Assembly (NCBI GenBank): GCA_016196195.1
Contig: JACPYF010000027.1
Coordinates: forward strand, 1-38,631
Direction: 5' to 3'
DNA: 38,631 nt
Source of the DNA: Candidatus Saccharimonadota bacterium
GTDB lineage: Bacteria > Patescibacteriota > Saccharimonadia > Saccharimonadales > Saccharimonadaceae
Of the stretch, positions 1-8,589 are shown piece after piece; position 1 is the stretch's first letter; the number at the start of each line of letters is the position of its first letter. Position numbers and translations under genes: made by a program. The notes below the pieces were generated by a model. That model saw only the letters and a list, made by a program, of their open reading frames with translations. It made no database searches and had not been told where the DNA came from.

Positions 1-1105
1 AATAAGAGTTATACTTTTCATCATCAAAATCTACATGCTCCTCTTCGTCCACTTTCGGTTGCATCAACCAAAGCGCAATTCTTCGAGCATGTTCGACATT
101 ACTCGTCTCAATAATTAGAGAAACAAGCTTAGAATATTGCGGTTGAGCGACAATCGTCTCAACAACCGAACTATCCAAATCCATACTTTTAAATTCTTCG
201 CGATATTCGTTAGGTAATTTGGGAAGTTCGCTTTTTGCGTTGTCGACCTGTTCGGGGGTCAAGACAATTGGCGGCAAATCTGGATCGGGCATGTAGCGAT
301 AATCCGGTGCGTTTTCTTTGCTACGCTGTGTAAAGGTTTTTTGCTTGGCGTCGTCCCAGCCACGGGTTTCTTGCTCGACTGTTTTGCCACTCTCTAGAAT
401 ATCAATTTGTCGTTTGGTCTCAAACTCGACAACTTTTTCTACAGCCTTAAAGGAGTTTAGGTTTTTTACCTCAGCACGTTTACCTAGCTCGCTAGCGCCT
501 TCGTGTGCGACAGAGATGTTAACGTCAAAACGCATATTGCCGTGATACAAATCACCATGCGTTGCGCCGACGTATGTCATCAACAAATATAGTTCTTGGG
601 CGTAAGCCTTGGCTTGCTTGGCGCTGTGAATATCAGGCTCGGACACTATTTCGATCAGCGGCGTACCTACGCGGTTCAAATCAACCAAACTGTGGTCGCC
701 GTGATGAGTTAGTTTACCAGCATCGGCTTCTAGATGAGCGTGATGTATACGTACATCAAAACTTTCGCCGTCTAGCGGAACGCTAACATTGCCAGCCAGA
801 ATAATTGGCTCGTAAAGTTGGGTAATCTGGTAGCCATTTGGTAAATCAGGGTAGAAATAATGTTTTCGGTCAAAACGACTAGTCATAGCGATCTCACTAC
901 CCAACGCCAATCCAGCCTTGATAGCTAGTTCAACTGCGCCGTGGTTTAAAACCGGTAACATGCCAGGCAGGCCGTAGTCGATTGGTGAAACAACACTGTT
1001 TGGGGCTTCGTCACGGGCGTCGTTATTGGCACCGCTGAACAGCTTGGTTTTGGTAGCTAGCTGTACGTGGCATTCTATACCAATGGTCGGGACAAACTTG
1101 GTCAT
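1..1105 (-). CDS. gatB: Asp/Glu-tRNA(Asn/Gln) amidotransferase subunit B, 3' end outside window
   Basis: GatB is the kinase and tRNA-binding subunit of GatCAB, which activates Glu-tRNA(Gln) or Asp-tRNA(Asn) with ATP before amidation. The track omits it because its stop lies left of base 1. I read an open frame of about 368 codons from the ATG at 1105, out of the usual 470-480. The N-terminus reads IGIECHVQLATKTKLFSGAN, followed by GLPGMLPVLN, then the family motif HYFYPDLPNGYQITQ and a VDLNRVGTPLIEIVSEPD stretch, all typical of GatB. The ATG overlaps the stop of the upstream 138-aa ORF as ATGA, so it is the last visible gene of gatC-gatA-orf-gatB. The C-terminal YqeY-like tail is not visible. 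Identification is firm; the 3' end is unknown. Confidence 0.95.
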   Translation of the reverse strand, partial: MTKFVPTIGIECHVQLATKTKLFSGANNDARDEAPNSVVSPIDYGLPGMLPVLNHGAVELAIKAGLALGSEIAMTSRFDRKHYFYPDLPNGYQITQLYEPIILAGNVSVPLDGESFDVRIHHAHLEADAGKLTHHGDHSLVDLNRVGTPLIEIVSEPDIHSAKQAKAYAQELYLLMTYVGATHGDLYHGNMRFDVNISVAHEGASELGKRAEVKNLNSFKAVEKVVEFETKRQIDILESGKTVEQETRGWDDAKQKTFTQRSKENAPDYRYMPDPDLPPIVLTPEQVDNAKSELPKLPNEYREEFKSMDLDSSVVETIVAQPQYSKLVSLIIETSNVEHARRIALWLMQPKVDEEEHVDFDDEKYNSY

Positions 1106-1518
1106 AGGGCACCCAAATCTTTCAAGCCTTTTTTGAAAGCTTTTAGTGCGTACCTAGCCGTCTTTGGCTTTATGGAAACATCTGGTTCATGAGCAATTTG
1201 GTTACGTAGCTTGTGCGCAGCCCAAACGGCGTTGTTGTTTGTAAATATAGTGCGTGCACTCTTCATACGCTCACCCATAGTTTCACCAGATAATCCACGA
1301 GCTTTTAAAGCTGCGTCCAGTAACTTGTCAGCGTTTAGTATAGCCAAGTGGCCCGATGCCTCGTCGTCGATCATACTTCCTTCTATCTTCAGCCATTTAC
1401 AGCGAAATTCTTCTACGTCTAGACCCGGAACTCTTTTGCGAGTAGCAGCCATGACAGCGAGCATAATAAACCCAACAATAATAATACCGATAACCATGAT
1501 GATGACAACGCTATTCAT
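1102..1518 (-). CDS. Membrane-anchored HEPN-like small protein inside the gat operon
   Basis: This 138-aa protein has one N-terminal membrane segment (about residues 3-24, Val/Ile/Met rich) followed by a basic patch and a soluble helical domain. Near residues 103-112 it reads AHKLRNQIAHEP, which matches the R-N-x(3)-H core (the Rx4-6H motif) of HEPN-fold domains, many of which are RNases or RNA-binding modules. It overlaps gatA upstream by 8 nt and gatB downstream by 4 nt, so it is translationally coupled to both and expressed with the amidotransferase. Its function is unknown. A role near tRNA or in membrane tethering is only inference, and the RNxxxH motif could be structural rather than catalytic. 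Confidence 0.75.
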   Translation of the reverse strand: MNSVVIIMVIGIIIVGFIMLAVMAATRKRVPGLDVEEFRCKWLKIEGSMIDDEASGHLAILNADKLLDAALKARGLSGETMGERMKSARTIFTNNNAVWAAHKLRNQIAHEPDVSIKPKTARYALKAFKKGLKDLGAL

Positions 1519-2917
1519 TATTCGCCTCCATTGAGCGCGCTAGAGCGAGCAGGGCAGCATCAGACTTTAACTGGCCTATCAGCTGTACGCCGACTGGCAG
1601 ACCTTCAGCCGTTTCACCTGCAGGTACACTGATCGCCGGAACGCCGGCTAGATTAGCTGGGGTAGTCATGACATCTGTCATATACATCTTTAGAGGATCG
1701 TCAGTGTTCTCGCCAAGCTTGAATGCAACTGTTGGAGTAACGGGACCGATCAAGACATCGTACTTTTCAAACAATCCATTGAACTGCTGGATCAGTAGCG
1801 TGCGAGCGCGAGCGGCTTGGTTGTAGTAGGCGTCATAGTAACCACTAGACAGCACATAGCTACCAATCAGAATACGCCGTTTGTTTTCTGGCTCAAACCC
1901 CTGATCACGACTCTTGCCATATAATTCCCCTAGGTCTTTTGCACCCGCCCGAACTCCGTACCGTATACCATCGTAACGTGCTAGGTTTGAACTGACTTCG
2001 GCAGGGACTATTATGTAATACATAGCTAGGCACATTGGTGCTAATGGCAGGCTGACTTCTTCTACCGAATGTCCGGCCGTACGCAATTTTTCTATATAGT
2101 CATTTGTGATTTTTAACACTTCTGGCTCTACGCCATCACTCATGAGCTCTTTTACTATTCCGACCTTTTGCTTTTTAACCTGTTCGGTTTGAGGTTTGAA
2201 AAAGTCAGGTAAGGTTGTTGCGTCGTAATCGTCTTTACCGGCCAGTACATCCATCACTAGCTCGGCATCGGCAATGTTTTTTGTAATTGGGCCGATCACG
2301 TCGGTACTGCTAGCCATGGCAACAACACCAAAGCGACTGACAGTTCCATAGGTAGGCTTGACGCCGACTACACCGTTAAAACTAGCTGGCTGACGGATAG
2401 AACCGCCTGTGTCGCTACCTAGTGTGAATGGTACGATATCTAGCGCTACAGCAACGGCAGATCCGCCAGATGAGCCGCCAGCGACTCGTGCTGTATCGAC
2501 AGCATTTTTGGTTGGACCGTAAGCCGAGTTTTCGGTACTACCACCATGGGCAAATGCGTCTAGGTTGGCTTTGCCTATACAGATTGCGCCCTCGGCCTCT
2601 AACTTCTCGACCGCAGTGGCCTGAATTGGAGCCTCGAAATTACCTAAAATCTTACTTGCAGCAGTAGTTGGTGAACCAAATGTCAAAAAGTTGTCCTTTG
2701 CGACAAAGGGAACACCTGCTAATCGGCCGGCGTTTTCGCCCTTTTTTATGCGAGAATCAATTTCATCGGCACGTTTTAGCGCTCTTTCATTTGTTAAGCT
2801 CAGAATCGCGTTGAAATCCTTTTTGTCATTAGCACGTTTTAGCGCCTCTTCAACTTGAGCTTTTGCACTAGACGAACCTGAAGCAACTGCGTCGACGATG
2901 TTTTGAATGTTAGACAT
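1511..2917 (-). CDS. gatA: Asp/Glu-tRNA(Asn/Gln) amidotransferase subunit A
   Basis: GatA is the glutaminase subunit that releases ammonia for the GatB site. At 468 aa it is near the usual 480. The amidase signature is complete: Lys74 in GVPFVAKDN, cis-Ser149 in the GGSSGGS motif, and nucleophile Ser173 in SDTGGSIRQPA. The 99- and 24-residue spacings fit the Lys-Ser-Ser triad of known GatA proteins. The ATG shares one base with the gatC stop (TAATG), so translation is coupled. The 3' end overlaps the HEPN-like ORF by 8 nt. Nothing indicates decay. Confidence 0.97.
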   Translation of the reverse strand: MSNIQNIVDAVASGSSSAKAQVEEALKRANDKKDFNAILSLTNERALKRADEIDSRIKKGENAGRLAGVPFVAKDNFLTFGSPTTAASKILGNFEAPIQATAVEKLEAEGAICIGKANLDAFAHGGSTENSAYGPTKNAVDTARVAGGSSGGSAVAVALDIVPFTLGSDTGGSIRQPASFNGVVGVKPTYGTVSRFGVVAMASSTDVIGPITKNIADAELVMDVLAGKDDYDATTLPDFFKPQTEQVKKQKVGIVKELMSDGVEPEVLKITNDYIEKLRTAGHSVEEVSLPLAPMCLAMYYIIVPAEVSSNLARYDGIRYGVRAGAKDLGELYGKSRDQGFEPENKRRILIGSYVLSSGYYDAYYNQAARARTLLIQQFNGLFEKYDVLIGPVTPTVAFKLGENTDDPLKMYMTDVMTTPANLAGVPAISVPAGETAEGLPVGVQLIGQLKSDAALLALARSMEANNE

Positions 2918-3207
2918 TAGATAACCTTTGGTACCTTGATTTGATGTTCCGATTGCTCGGGCGCTGTGGCTAGTAATTGCTCGCGACTAACACCATAATC
3001 TATCACTTCGTCCGCACGATCAATATTTTCAAGGCCATTAACTTGATATGTCGGGTCAACACCGGTTGTATCTAACGTGCTAAGTTGACTAACGTAATTT
3101 AGGATGTTTTCTAGATCAGCCTGCATAGACACGACTTCGTCGTCGGTCAGAGTAATGTTACTGAGGGATGCTAAATGCACAACCTCGTCTTTTGAGATGC
3201 TCGCCAT
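2917..3207 (-). CDS. gatC: Asp/Glu-tRNA(Asn/Gln) amidotransferase subunit C
   Basis: GatC is the small belt protein that holds GatA and GatB together. The 96-aa product begins with the typical helix (MASISKDEVVHLASLSNITL) and carries the LENILNYVSQLSTLDTTGVDPTYQV region. It ends with a REQLLATAPEQSEHQIKVPKVI tail, as in bacterial GatC. It is the first gene of the operon. The extended -10 box TGGTATAAT ends 8 nt before the ATG, so the mRNA probably begins at or just before the start codon. It shares one base with gatA. Confidence 0.95.
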   Translation of the reverse strand: MASISKDEVVHLASLSNITLTDDEVVSMQADLENILNYVSQLSTLDTTGVDPTYQVNGLENIDRADEVIDYGVSREQLLATAPEQSEHQIKVPKVI

Positions 3208-3215
3208 TGATGATC

Positions 3216-3224
3216 ATTATACCA
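3216..3224 (-). promoter_or_regulatory. Extended -10 promoter of the gat operon (leaderless type)
   Basis: On the minus strand TGGTATAAT is a perfect extended -10 element. Only 8 nt separate TATAAT from the gatC ATG, and no Shine-Dalgarno sequence fits between. The -35 position (AGTTAC) is poor, as expected for an extended -10 promoter. Confidence 0.7.
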
Positions 3225-3246
3225 AAGATTACCGAGGTGTAACTAC

Positions 3247-3275
3247 TTGACAAATATGATTTATATTGCTATATT
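3247..3275 (+). promoter_or_regulatory. Consensus promoter of small secreted-protein cassette 1
   Basis: A perfect -35 TTGACA (3247-3252), a 17-bp spacer and -10 TATATT (3270-3275) face the ORF starting at 3324. The 48-nt leader that follows carries an AGAAAGGTGG ribosome-binding site. The layout matches the promoter at 13599-13627. Confidence 0.8.
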
Positions 3276-3323
3276 ATGGTTACTCTTCATACTTTTTGAA
3301 ATCTATAGAAAGGTGGTGTGGAG

Positions 3324-3668
3324 ATGCAAGGGTTTACACCAAAATGGGTACTTACTGCCTTCGTAGTTCTTACTGCATTAACAGCAATTGGATTTTCACT
3401 TGCCGCTAACGCCAACAAGAACAAGCCCGACACGAAGACAGAGCTGCAAAACATGGGATTCGTATTCGTGGAGCTAGAGAATGATCGCTATGCCCACGTC
3501 GTCGTTCCCGGTGTCACGGGCACATGTCGTATCGACGTCTTCAAGGACTACGATGTGTGGACGCTATACAAGCCCACTCTCAACGACGAGAAGCCCGTTA
3601 TCACAAGCGCAAAGCAAGCGAAGACACTTCCGGTAGTCAAGCAGTGGTGCGGACTACCGAAACAGTAG
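3324..3668 (+). CDS. Small secreted or membrane-anchored protein of unknown function (cassette 1)
   Basis: I do not recognise this 114-aa protein. A hydrophobic segment at about residues 8-28 (WVLTAFVVLTALTAIGFSLA) followed by ANANKNK looks like a signal peptide or N-terminal anchor. The mature part is small and soluble, with two cysteines that could form a disulfide. I prefer the ATG at 3324 over the track's GTG at 3318 because AGAAAGGTGG is then properly spaced. It is a monocistronic plus-strand unit between two minus-strand operons, with a consensus promoter and a strong terminator. Codon choice favours AAG, GAC, AAC and GAG, making it GC-richer than the neighbouring core genes, which hints at transfer or unusually strong expression. 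Confidence 0.75.
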   Translation: MQGFTPKWVLTAFVVLTALTAIGFSLAANANKNKPDTKTELQNMGFVFVELENDRYAHVVVPGVTGTCRIDVFKDYDVWTLYKPTLNDEKPVITSAKQAKTLPVVKQWCGLPKQ

Positions 3669-3688
3669 TAGAGCGATCTACTACACCC

Positions 3689-3726
3689 GTCCCGGCGGCC
3701 AATATGGCTGTCGGGACTTTTCTTTT
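3689..3726 (+). terminator. Intrinsic terminator of cassette 1
   Basis: A 12-bp stem (GTCCCGGCGGCC / GGCTGTCGGGAC, two G-U pairs) with an AATAT loop is followed by TTTTCTTTTA. The minus strand has no U-tract after the stem, so it terminates only plus-strand transcription. The T-run touches the uvrB stop codon. Confidence 0.93.
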
Positions 3727-5689
3727 ACATTTTTGCTTTTATTTCATTAATCGAATCGCGCAGTTCGGCAGCTTTTTCAAATTCTAGGTTGGCGCTGGCG
3801 AGCTCCATTTGCCCGGTTAGCTCTTTCAGTAGATGCGGGTACTCGTCCTTTGGTATCTTGCTGAGTTTGAGAGTTGGACCTTTGTCTTTTTCGGGTATGA
3901 TGGCGCGCAAGCCTTCGCTAATTTCTTTGGCAATGCTTTCTGGTGTGATGTTATGCTGCGTATTGTAATCTTCCTGGATCTTGCGACGACGATTTGTCTC
4001 GCCAATGGCCTTTTTCATAGAATCAGTTTCGTGGTCGGCGTACATTATGACTTTGCCGTCAAGGTGCCTGGCCGCGCGACCAACGGTTTGTATCAATGCA
4101 CTGGCGCTACGTAGGAAGCCTTCTTTGTCAGCATCTATAATCGCCACTAGGCTAACTTCTGGCAAGTCTAGTCCTTCACGAAGCAAGTTAATGCCGACTA
4201 GTACATCGAATTCACCTAGACGTAGTGATTTCAAGATATCGCCGCGCTCTAATGTGTCGATATCACTGTGGATGTAGGCTACCTTAATACCGAGCTCTTC
4301 TAAGTGAGTAGTTAGATCTTCTGCCATGCGTTTTGTTAACGTAGTTACCAACACACGCTGATGGCTGGCTGTACGGTCTCGGATCTCGGCTATCAAATCA
4401 TCGACTTGCCCTTCGGACGGTCGAATGTCTATCACAGGATCTAACAAACCTGTCGGCCGAATCACCTGTTGGGCTGGCGGCGGTGAATGTTCTAGTTCGT
4501 AGTCTGCAGGTGTGGCAGATACATAGATCGCCTGATTGATATGATCGTTAAATTCATCAAAACGCAGTGGGCGGTTGTCGAGTGCGCTGGGCATGCGAAA
4601 TCCATGTTCAACCAATGTTTCCTTGCGAGCACGATCACCGTTGTACATACCACGGACTTGCGGCAAACTCATGTGTGATTCGTCGACTAGTAACAGCCAA
4701 TCGTCAGGAAAGTAATCTATTAACGTTGCAGGTTGTGCACCCGGTTCGCGGTCGGTTAAATAACGTGAATAGTTTTCGATGCCTTTTACAAAACCTGTTT
4801 CTTCTAACATTTCAATATCGTATTTTGTCCGCTGGGTTAGTCGCTGAGCTTCTAGGAACTTACCTGCTTTCTCAAAGAACCCTACACGCTGTTCGAATTC
4901 TTTTTTGATACCTGTGATGGCGTGCTGTAACTTTTCTTTTGGCGTAACATAGTGAGAACTTGGGAAAATATGAACTTCATGCGGCTTTCGTAATATCTCC
5001 CCAGTTAGAGGGTTGATTTCGCTGATATTTTCGACATCATCACCAAAAAATTCTATACGGTAGGCGTTGTCGCCACCAGCTGGAAAGACATCGATGATAT
5101 CGCCACGTTGACGAAATGTACCTCGGTGAAAATCAACGTCATTACGTTGGTATTGAATGTCTGTTAGGTGTCGCACAAATTTATCTAATGAACGTTTTTC
5201 ACCTTTTTTTACAACTACCGACATTTGGTTATAGGCCTCTGGCGAACCTATGCCGTAGATACAACTAACGCTGGCTACGATGATAACATCGCGGCGAGTT
5301 AGAAGCGCAGAGGTTGCGGCGTGGCGAAGCTTGTCGATCTCTTCGTTGATCTTGCTGTCTTTTTCTATGTAGACATCGCGGCTAGCTATGTAAGCTTCGG
5401 GCTGATAGTAGTCAAAGTAACTAACAAAGTAATGCACTTCGTTCTCTGGGAAATATGCCTTGAACTCGCTATACAGCTGCGCTGCCAAGGTTTTGTTGTG
5501 CGCCAGGACCAAAGTAGGTACTTGACGGTTTGCAATGATGTTTGCCATCGTAAAGGTCTTGCCACTGCCTGTTACACCTAGTAGGGTTTGTTCGCGCTCG
5601 ACCTTTTCTAAACCATCGATCAACTGAGCAATAGCCGTTGGCTGATCGCCCGTTGGCTGGTAGTTGGTCTTGAGCTTGAACCTTGTCAT
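3725..5689 (-). CDS. uvrB: Excinuclease ABC subunit B
   Basis: UvrB is the damage-verification helicase of nucleotide excision repair, receiving DNA from UvrA and positioning UvrC. The 654-aa length is normal. Visible motifs are Walker A GVTGSGKT (38-45), the beta-hairpin motif [11 protein letters not shown] (91-101), the motif II region [13 protein letters not shown], helicase motif VI around QTVGRAARH, and a C-terminal UVR domain ([11 protein letters not shown]) that contacts UvrC. uvrA and uvrC are not in the window. A TACAAT box lies 6 nt before the ATG, so it may be transcribed separately as a leaderless mRNA, with readthrough from the LOG-like gene possible. Confidence 0.98.
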   Translation of the reverse strand: MTRFKLKTNYQPTGDQPTAIAQLIDGLEKVEREQTLLGVTGSGKTFTMANIIANRQVPTLVLAHNKTLAAQLYSEFKAYFPENEVHYFVSYFDYYQPEAYIASRDVYIEKDSKINEEIDKLRHAATSALLTRRDVIIVASVSCIYGIGSPEAYNQMSVVVKKGEKRSLDKFVRHLTDIQYQRNDVDFHRGTFRQRGDIIDVFPAGGDNAYRIEFFGDDVENISEINPLTGEILRKPHEVHIFPSSHYVTPKEKLQHAITGIKKEFEQRVGFFEKAGKFLEAQRLTQRTKYDIEMLEETGFVKGIENYSRYLTDREPGAQPATLIDYFPDDWLLLVDESHMSLPQVRGMYNGDRARKETLVEHGFRMPSALDNRPLRFDEFNDHINQAIYVSATPADYELEHSPPPAQQVIRPTGLLDPVIDIRPSEGQVDDLIAEIRDRTASHQRVLVTTLTKRMAEDLTTHLEELGIKVAYIHSDIDTLERGDILKSLRLGEFDVLVGINLLREGLDLPEVSLVAIIDADKEGFLRSASALIQTVGRAARHLDGKVIMYADHETDSMKKAIGETNRRRKIQEDYNTQHNITPESIAKEISEGLRAIIPEKDKGPTLKLSKIPKDEYPHLLKELTGQMELASANLEFEKAAELRDSINEIKAKM

Positions 5690-5695
5690 CCCTCT

Positions 5696-5701
5696 ATTGT
5701 A
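5696..5701 (-). promoter_or_regulatory. -10 box TACAAT 6 nt upstream of uvrB (leaderless type)
   Basis: GATACAAT on the minus strand ends 6 nt before the uvrB ATG. No good -35 hexamer is visible at 16-18 nt, so the call rests on the repeated -10/ATG spacing seen across this window. Confidence 0.5.
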
Positions 5702-5721
5702 TCAACAATCAGGATTTGTTA

Positions 5722-6324
5722 TTAGCCAGCTGATTTTTTCTTTGGCCTCTCTTCTAGAGATTTGAGCATGTCTTTGAAATCAACGTATTTTTTGTCTAGC
5801 TCTTTTACAACACGATCAACCAAACGAGCAGGATCTGTGTCGTATATGATGTCTTTGCTATTTGGAGTCGGGATTTTCTCTACTAGGTGCGGCAAAAAGT
5901 CCGCCAGACCGCCACTACCTAGCAGCACCGCGCAGACCTTGTGACTCTCGACGGCGGTAGAAAATTCGTGCAAACTACCCATTCGCCCACCAACAGTTAT
6001 AACGGCGTCGGAACTACGCACCAAATATACATCACGACCGACATAATCCATGCTGGTGAAATTGATGTAGTCGAATTCTTCTACGGGCAAACGATAAGAT
6101 TTTAGGTGCTCGCGAATACTAGCAGCTGGGCTAAAACCAATCGACAAGCCGCCATTTTCTTTAGCTCCACGTGCTGCGTACTGCGGCAAGCCAATAGTTG
6201 CACCAGTGGTTAGGGTATGGCCTTGCTTGGCTATTTCAGCACCCAATTGATACGCCAAATGATGAGCAGAATTTACAGTTTCACCCGCCGCCGCTCCGCT
6301 AACACATATCTGATATTTACTCAT
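5722..6324 (-). CDS. SLOG/LOG-family Rossmann-fold protein (TIGR00725-like)
   Basis: The 200-aa product has the features of the LOG/SLOG nucleotide-binding superfamily. The N-terminus is ICVSGAAAG, followed by a middle TTGATIGLPQYAARGAKENGG region, and the loop GGRMGSLHEF is equivalent to the phosphate-binding PGGxGTxxE motif, with a conserved Glu. Relatives include phosphoribohydrolases that release bases from nucleoside monophosphates and nucleotide-sensing proteins, so the exact substrate cannot be assigned. The PGG of true LOG enzymes is GGR here. It follows the unknown gene at 6326-7576 with one intervening base, suggesting co-transcription. A Lys-rich C-terminal tail is present. Confidence 0.75.
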   Translation of the reverse strand: MSKYQICVSGAAAGETVNSAHHLAYQLGAEIAKQGHTLTTGATIGLPQYAARGAKENGGLSIGFSPAASIREHLKSYRLPVEEFDYINFTSMDYVGRDVYLVRSSDAVITVGGRMGSLHEFSTAVESHKVCAVLLGSGGLADFLPHLVEKIPTPNSKDIIYDTDPARLVDRVVKELDKKYVDFKDMLKSLEERPKKKSAG

Positions 6325-6325
6325 A

Positions 6326-7576
6326 CTAGACTTTTCCTGCCTTTAGCTTTTCTGGTGCTATCATATCATTGTCTAGCTGACGTAGTATCTGGTGCTCGAG
6401 GTTTGGCATGCCCATATACCTGGCAAACAATTCGTTCCATAGGCTTTCGCGAAAGTGATAGACGTAACGATCTTCGTAACTGATTTCATTTGAATAGCTA
6501 AGGGCAACGTCAACAAAATTTAGAGTCACCGGTTTGCCGTCAAAATTCATACCAACCCAATCGCGATCTTTCCAAAACTCCATTTCCGGATCTATTTCAT
6601 ATAACAAATGCTCTGCCCGTCGCCAGTGGAGGTCTTCGGGCTGAACATGTGGCTCGAATGCCTCTAGATGTGACTCGTCTTTAAGCTTGCCAAAATATCG
6701 CTGAATGACGCGCCAGTGAACGTGCTGGCCGGCCATTTGCGCAGCTTTGCCCGGATCTGCGATCAACGTCTCCATTACAGTTTCCCCAAAATGTTTCGAA
6801 GTCTTGGACTTTAACTTAAAGAAAGTAGAGTACAATTTAACTTCGTTTAGATAGTGGAATAACAGAGGTAGAGTCTTGAGCGTTAGTCCTTTGATACGTT
6901 CGGCTTTCATAGGAACAACCACAATGACACCAAGCTCTTTGGTATGGGTTACGTTGTGTAGTTTTTTTTGTACGAAATGTTCGGCTAGATCAACGTATTT
7001 GTCGTGGTCCATGACGACTATTTCGATATCACGCTCTTCGTAATCCTCGGCAGTCACGGTTTTGAATAGTTCGTCATATTCATTTAACCATTCTGGCCCT
7101 TCAGAAAAACGCAGTGCTGTGTACATCTCAGAAAAGTTCTCGCCCTTGAAGAGATCTTCGATATTGCCATAGCCCAAACGCTCCATTAGCTTTTGTGGCG
7201 GCATTTGCCGAAGTAGATCTTTGGCTTTGGAGTGTTTGAGAACAAAGACTTTGCGATTGAATTTTACCTTATTTGCGGCGGCGACCAAGTATGGAACGAT
7301 ATGCCGCACATCATCAGAGTCTTTGCCGCCAACTATACGAGTAACCCGTTCGTTGTCTGTTGCAATGCGAGCTAGCAGAGCCTGGTATAGCTCTTTGCCC
7401 GTGGTATTTTTGTGATCTAGGGCAAGCTGCCTAGTCGCCAGGTGGGTTTCGGCGGTAATATCAGCAATCAGCTTTACGTCGACACTCTGGTGTCCGCTAG
7501 CTTTTTCGAGATCACGAAGGCTCAGGCTAAAAAGCGGTTCTTCGGCATCTAGTAGGTCCCGTAGGAACTTTGACAT
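6326..7576 (-). CDS. Unrecognised 416-aa soluble protein in the pfkB-LOG operon
   Basis: I cannot assign a family. The track's start at 7624 adds MIWYNLKHKHGGEIEK, which contains the promoter-like TGGTATAAT, so I prefer the ATG at 7576 (MSKFLRDLLDAEEPLF), preceded by GGTGGAG. The protein looks soluble, highly charged and mainly helical, without signal peptide or membrane segment. Visible stretches include RIVGGKDSDDVRHIVPYLVA and a His/Trp-rich region (AGQHVHWRVIQRYF) in the C-terminal third. Placement between a sugar kinase and a nucleotide-binding SLOG protein suggests a housekeeping metabolic or regulatory role, but this is inference. Confidence 0.8.
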   Translation of the reverse strand: MSKFLRDLLDAEEPLFSLSLRDLEKASGHQSVDVKLIADITAETHLATRQLALDHKNTTGKELYQALLARIATDNERVTRIVGGKDSDDVRHIVPYLVAAANKVKFNRKVFVLKHSKAKDLLRQMPPQKLMERLGYGNIEDLFKGENFSEMYTALRFSEGPEWLNEYDELFKTVTAEDYEERDIEIVVMDHDKYVDLAEHFVQKKLHNVTHTKELGVIVVVPMKAERIKGLTLKTLPLLFHYLNEVKLYSTFFKLKSKTSKHFGETVMETLIADPGKAAQMAGQHVHWRVIQRYFGKLKDESHLEAFEPHVQPEDLHWRRAEHLLYEIDPEMEFWKDRDWVGMNFDGKPVTLNFVDVALSYSNEISYEDRYVYHFRESLWNELFARYMGMPNLEHQILRQLDNDMIAPEKLKAGKV

Positions 7577-7604
7577 TTTTTCTATTTCTCCACCATGTTT
7601 ATGC

Positions 7605-7613
7605 TTTAAATTA
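7605..7613 (-). promoter_or_regulatory. Extended -10 element TGGTATAAT before the 416-aa gene
   Basis: TGGTATAAT lies on the minus strand immediately after the pfkB-family stop, about 30 nt before the ATG at 7576. A GGTGGAG ribosome-binding site lies between. The -35 region is weak. It argues for an internal promoter and for the downstream start codon. Confidence 0.6.
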
Positions 7614-7620
7614 TACCAGA

Positions 7621-8589
7621 TCAAAAGGGCTTTGTATCTATAGGCATATGATGTAATTTCACGTTTTTGTGTAATATTCCGTCTTTTGCGCCAATTTTTG
7701 TAACAACAGAGGTGGAATTGGCACTAGCAAATATGATCGACTCGCTCAGACTTTTGCCTTGCGCCCACTGGCTCAAAAAGCCTGATCCAAAGGCGTCTCC
7801 GGCTCCTGTGCGATCAACAACGGGGACATCTTCGTACATACCGGCCCTGACGATTTCTTTGCTGTCCGTGGCGACTACGCCCTTCGGGCCGTCCGAAACG
7901 ATCACGACCGGACAATAATTAGTTGCATGGCGGACTAACTCTTCTAGGCTTTCGCCACTAACTAGCTTTTTTGCCTCTTCTTTGTTTACTGCCAATATTT
8001 CGACGTCCTCTAGCAGGCTTTTTAGTTTTACTTTTTCTTGTAGCTCCGTACCGGCGGGGTTGAGCATGACTTTTGTACCATATCGGGCTGCTAGGGTGAT
8101 GATCTTTGCTAGTAATTTGATATCGCCAAGCGATGATAGATACACCCAATCTGCAGCTTCAATTGCGGTTAGGTCTAGAGGATGTCCATCGCTGGCTAGT
8201 TTGGTTCCGTGAAAATTCAAGATCGTACGCTCGCCGTTGTTAGCCAACAAAATAGTCGAGTAGCTAGCTCGATATTTCTCGTCCTGCACAACGCCAGAAG
8301 TCTCGACTCCTTCTTTGTCCAGATCATTTAATATTGCTTCGGAGGCTAGTTCCGTGCCCAAAGCCCATATATACTTGCTGTTGAGATTTTGCCTGGCAAA
8401 AGTTACCGCCGCGTTTGTCACATTACCACCGGTCGAAAACACGACATCATCTAGCTCTAGCTTGTTGCCCAGAGGCAATTGCTCATATTTATCACCACCG
8501 TAACCATGAGCTGCAAAGTTTTTCTCGCTGAGCAAAAAGACGTCTTGAGTGGCCTTGCCAATACTCAGAATTGTCACTGTTTTAGACAA
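7621..8589 (-). CDS. PfkB-family sugar kinase
   Basis: This is a ribokinase/PfkB-superfamily kinase that transfers ATP phosphate to a sugar or sugar phosphate. The glycine-rich FSTGGNVTNAAVTFARQ motif and the signature DRTGAGDAFGSGFL, whose GAGD holds the catalytic Asp, are clear. The total of about 320 aa is normal. The start is uncertain: the track's TTG at 8610 has no well-placed SD, TTG at 8589 has AAGGA 7 nt upstream, and GTG at 8577 follows the fba stop. I chose 8589. It overlaps fba, the aldolase using fructose-1,6-bisphosphate, so a phosphofructokinase-like role is attractive. However, PfkB members also act on ribose, adenosine and other substrates. Confidence 0.88.
   Translation of the reverse strand: MSKTVTILSIGKATQDVFLLSEKNFAAHGYGGDKYEQLPLGNKLELDDVVFSTGGNVTNAAVTFARQNLNSKYIWALGTELASEAILNDLDKEGVETSGVVQDEKYRASYSTILLANNGERTILNFHGTKLASDGHPLDLTAIEAADWVYLSSLGDIKLLAKIITLAARYGTKVMLNPAGTELQEKVKLKSLLEDVEILAVNKEEAKKLVSGESLEELVRHATNYCPVVIVSDGPKGVVATDSKEIVRAGMYEDVPVVDRTGAGDAFGSGFLSQWAQGKSLSESIIFASANSTSVVTKIGAKDGILHKNVKLHHMPIDTKPF

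Noticed and set aside
3689-3717. Terminator palindrome as a bidirectional terminator for uvrB
   Set aside because: Read on the minus strand the stem is followed by GGGTGTAG, not a U-tract.
7577-7624. 16-residue N-terminal extension of the 416-aa protein in the ORF track
   Set aside because: It contains an extended -10 promoter element and lacks an RBS; the ATG at 7576 has GGTGGAG upstream.
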